Assembly (NCBI GenBank): GCA_044228505.1
Contig: JBGAUT010000003.1
Coordinates: 186,001 to 250,000 of the forward strand
DNA length: 64,000 nt
Reading direction: 5' to 3'
Source: JAEUKA01 sp044228505
Lineage (GTDB): Bacteria; Myxococcota_A; Polyangia; Palsa-1104; JAEUJZ01
Every line of letters starts with the position of its first letter. The stretch's first letter is position 1. The translations under genes were made by a program, and so were the position numbers. The notes beneath the pieces were generated by a model, which saw only the letters and a program-made list of their open reading frames with translations, had not been told where the DNA came from and made no database searches. Below are positions 63,678 to 64,000 of this stretch, piece by piece.

Positions 63678-64000
63678 TCAGATTTGCAAAACGGTCGGTC
63701 CGATGCGTGGCAAGGGAGTATTGGGAGGTACTCCGTTTGGAAAGTGGCGCAGGCTGATAGGTTGGGTTTGGGCAGGGGTGGGTGGCGATAGCACCGCGCA
63801 GACAAACAGCAGAGGGGGCGTTTGGGCGAGCTGATCCTCCGTTGGGTTCGGCCGTGTCCCCGGAATGTCGAGGGATGGCTTCTGGAGCAGCTCACAGCAG
63901 TGGTGCGACAGCGCGGGCTCTACGGGCGATGGCGAAAACTCGCTGGGGCAACAGGGTTCGGCGATGCGAGAGCCCTCCATTGCGCTGCAGCGGTAAGCGG
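63678..64000 (-). CDS. Small Cys-rich protein leading the metal-efflux operon, 5' end outside window
   Basis: The frame remains open to the right edge of the window, reading YRCSAMEGSRIAEPCCPSEF upstream of and through the first visible ATG (63980). CSAME...PCCP and HHCCELLQKP give four or more paired cysteines, a metal-binding or disulfide pattern often seen in small proteins next to Cus-type efflux genes. The rest is Pro/Gln/Thr-rich with one hydrophobic stretch (PPLLFVCAVLSP). The gene is upstream of the TolC-like gene on the same strand, so a role in metal sensing or chaperoning is plausible but inferred. Confidence 0.5.
   Translation of the reverse strand, partial: AYRCSAMEGSRIAEPCCPSEFSPSPVEPALSHHCCELLQKPSLDIPGTRPNPTEDQLAQTPPLLFVCAVLSPPTPAQTQPISLRHFPNGVPPNTPLPRIGPTVLQI

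Overview
The window looks like a chromosomal segment of a Gram-negative, predatory or social type of bacterium, most likely a Myxococcota member. This is inferred from gene content, not from a marker gene. The pointers are four very large Ser/Thr kinases fused to ATPase and TPR regions, an FHA-AAA+-HTH enhancer-binding protein, an ADYC-motif lipoprotein, DUF11 and thrombospondin-3 surface proteins with a MYXO-CTERM-like tail, and a DUF1501/c-type haem module. Coding density is high and most genes are GC-rich (about 60% by eye). Several islands are visibly AT-richer.

Region by region. 1-2.3 kb: the 3' end of an alpha/beta hydrolase gene, a broken POT transporter remnant and a small predicted membrane protein. 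2.3-9.1 kb: a kinase/ATPase regulator, an HSL-type esterase and an unrecognised 601-residue protein, all on the minus strand. 9.3-10.7 kb: a DoxX-type membrane protein and a LigB-type extradiol dioxygenase. 11-25.5 kb is the most distinctive part. Two copies of a GHKL-ATPase/STAS gene pair lie on either side of an adenylation-carrier-thioester reductase (NRPS-like) gene and a 1785-residue kinase-ATPase-TPR-GAF-SpoIIE phosphatase hub; another kinase/ATPase regulator follows. The hub overlaps the second GHKL gene, and both GHKL/STAS pairs overlap by 4 bp. This has the layout of a partner-switching signalling circuit tied to a small-molecule (amino aldehyde or alcohol) biosynthetic enzyme.

26-32.2 kb: an ADYC lipoprotein overlapping a membrane Ser/Thr kinase, plus an FHA-type enhancer-binding protein with an atypical GAFTGA loop. 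32.5-37.5 kb: two surface proteins, a DUF11 protein and an OmpA-family beta-barrel with thrombospondin-3 repeats. 37.7-39 kb: remnants, namely a trypsin-like fragment facing a truncated FG-GAP protein. 39.1-45.2 kb: cobalamin-dependent methionine synthase, a methyltransferase and a transglutaminase-elicitor-like protein. 45.3-49.3 kb: a three-gene exported module (haem-binding DUF1592/1588-like protein, lipoprotein, DUF1501 Tat protein). 49.4-52.4 kb: a polyprenyl-phosphate sugar transferase and a membrane sensor with a degenerate SpoIIE-like domain. 52.4-57.8 kb: a small Cys-rich exported protein, a 20-bp periodic repeat, a membrane-anchored FAM20/HipA-like kinase, a penicillin-acylase-type lipoprotein and a DUF1624 membrane protein. 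57.7-64 kb: a CusCBA-like heavy-metal efflux operon led by a Cys-rich small protein that runs off the right edge.

No tRNA, rRNA, CRISPR array or complete insertion sequence was seen. All domain calls are from reading the translated sequence, without database searches.
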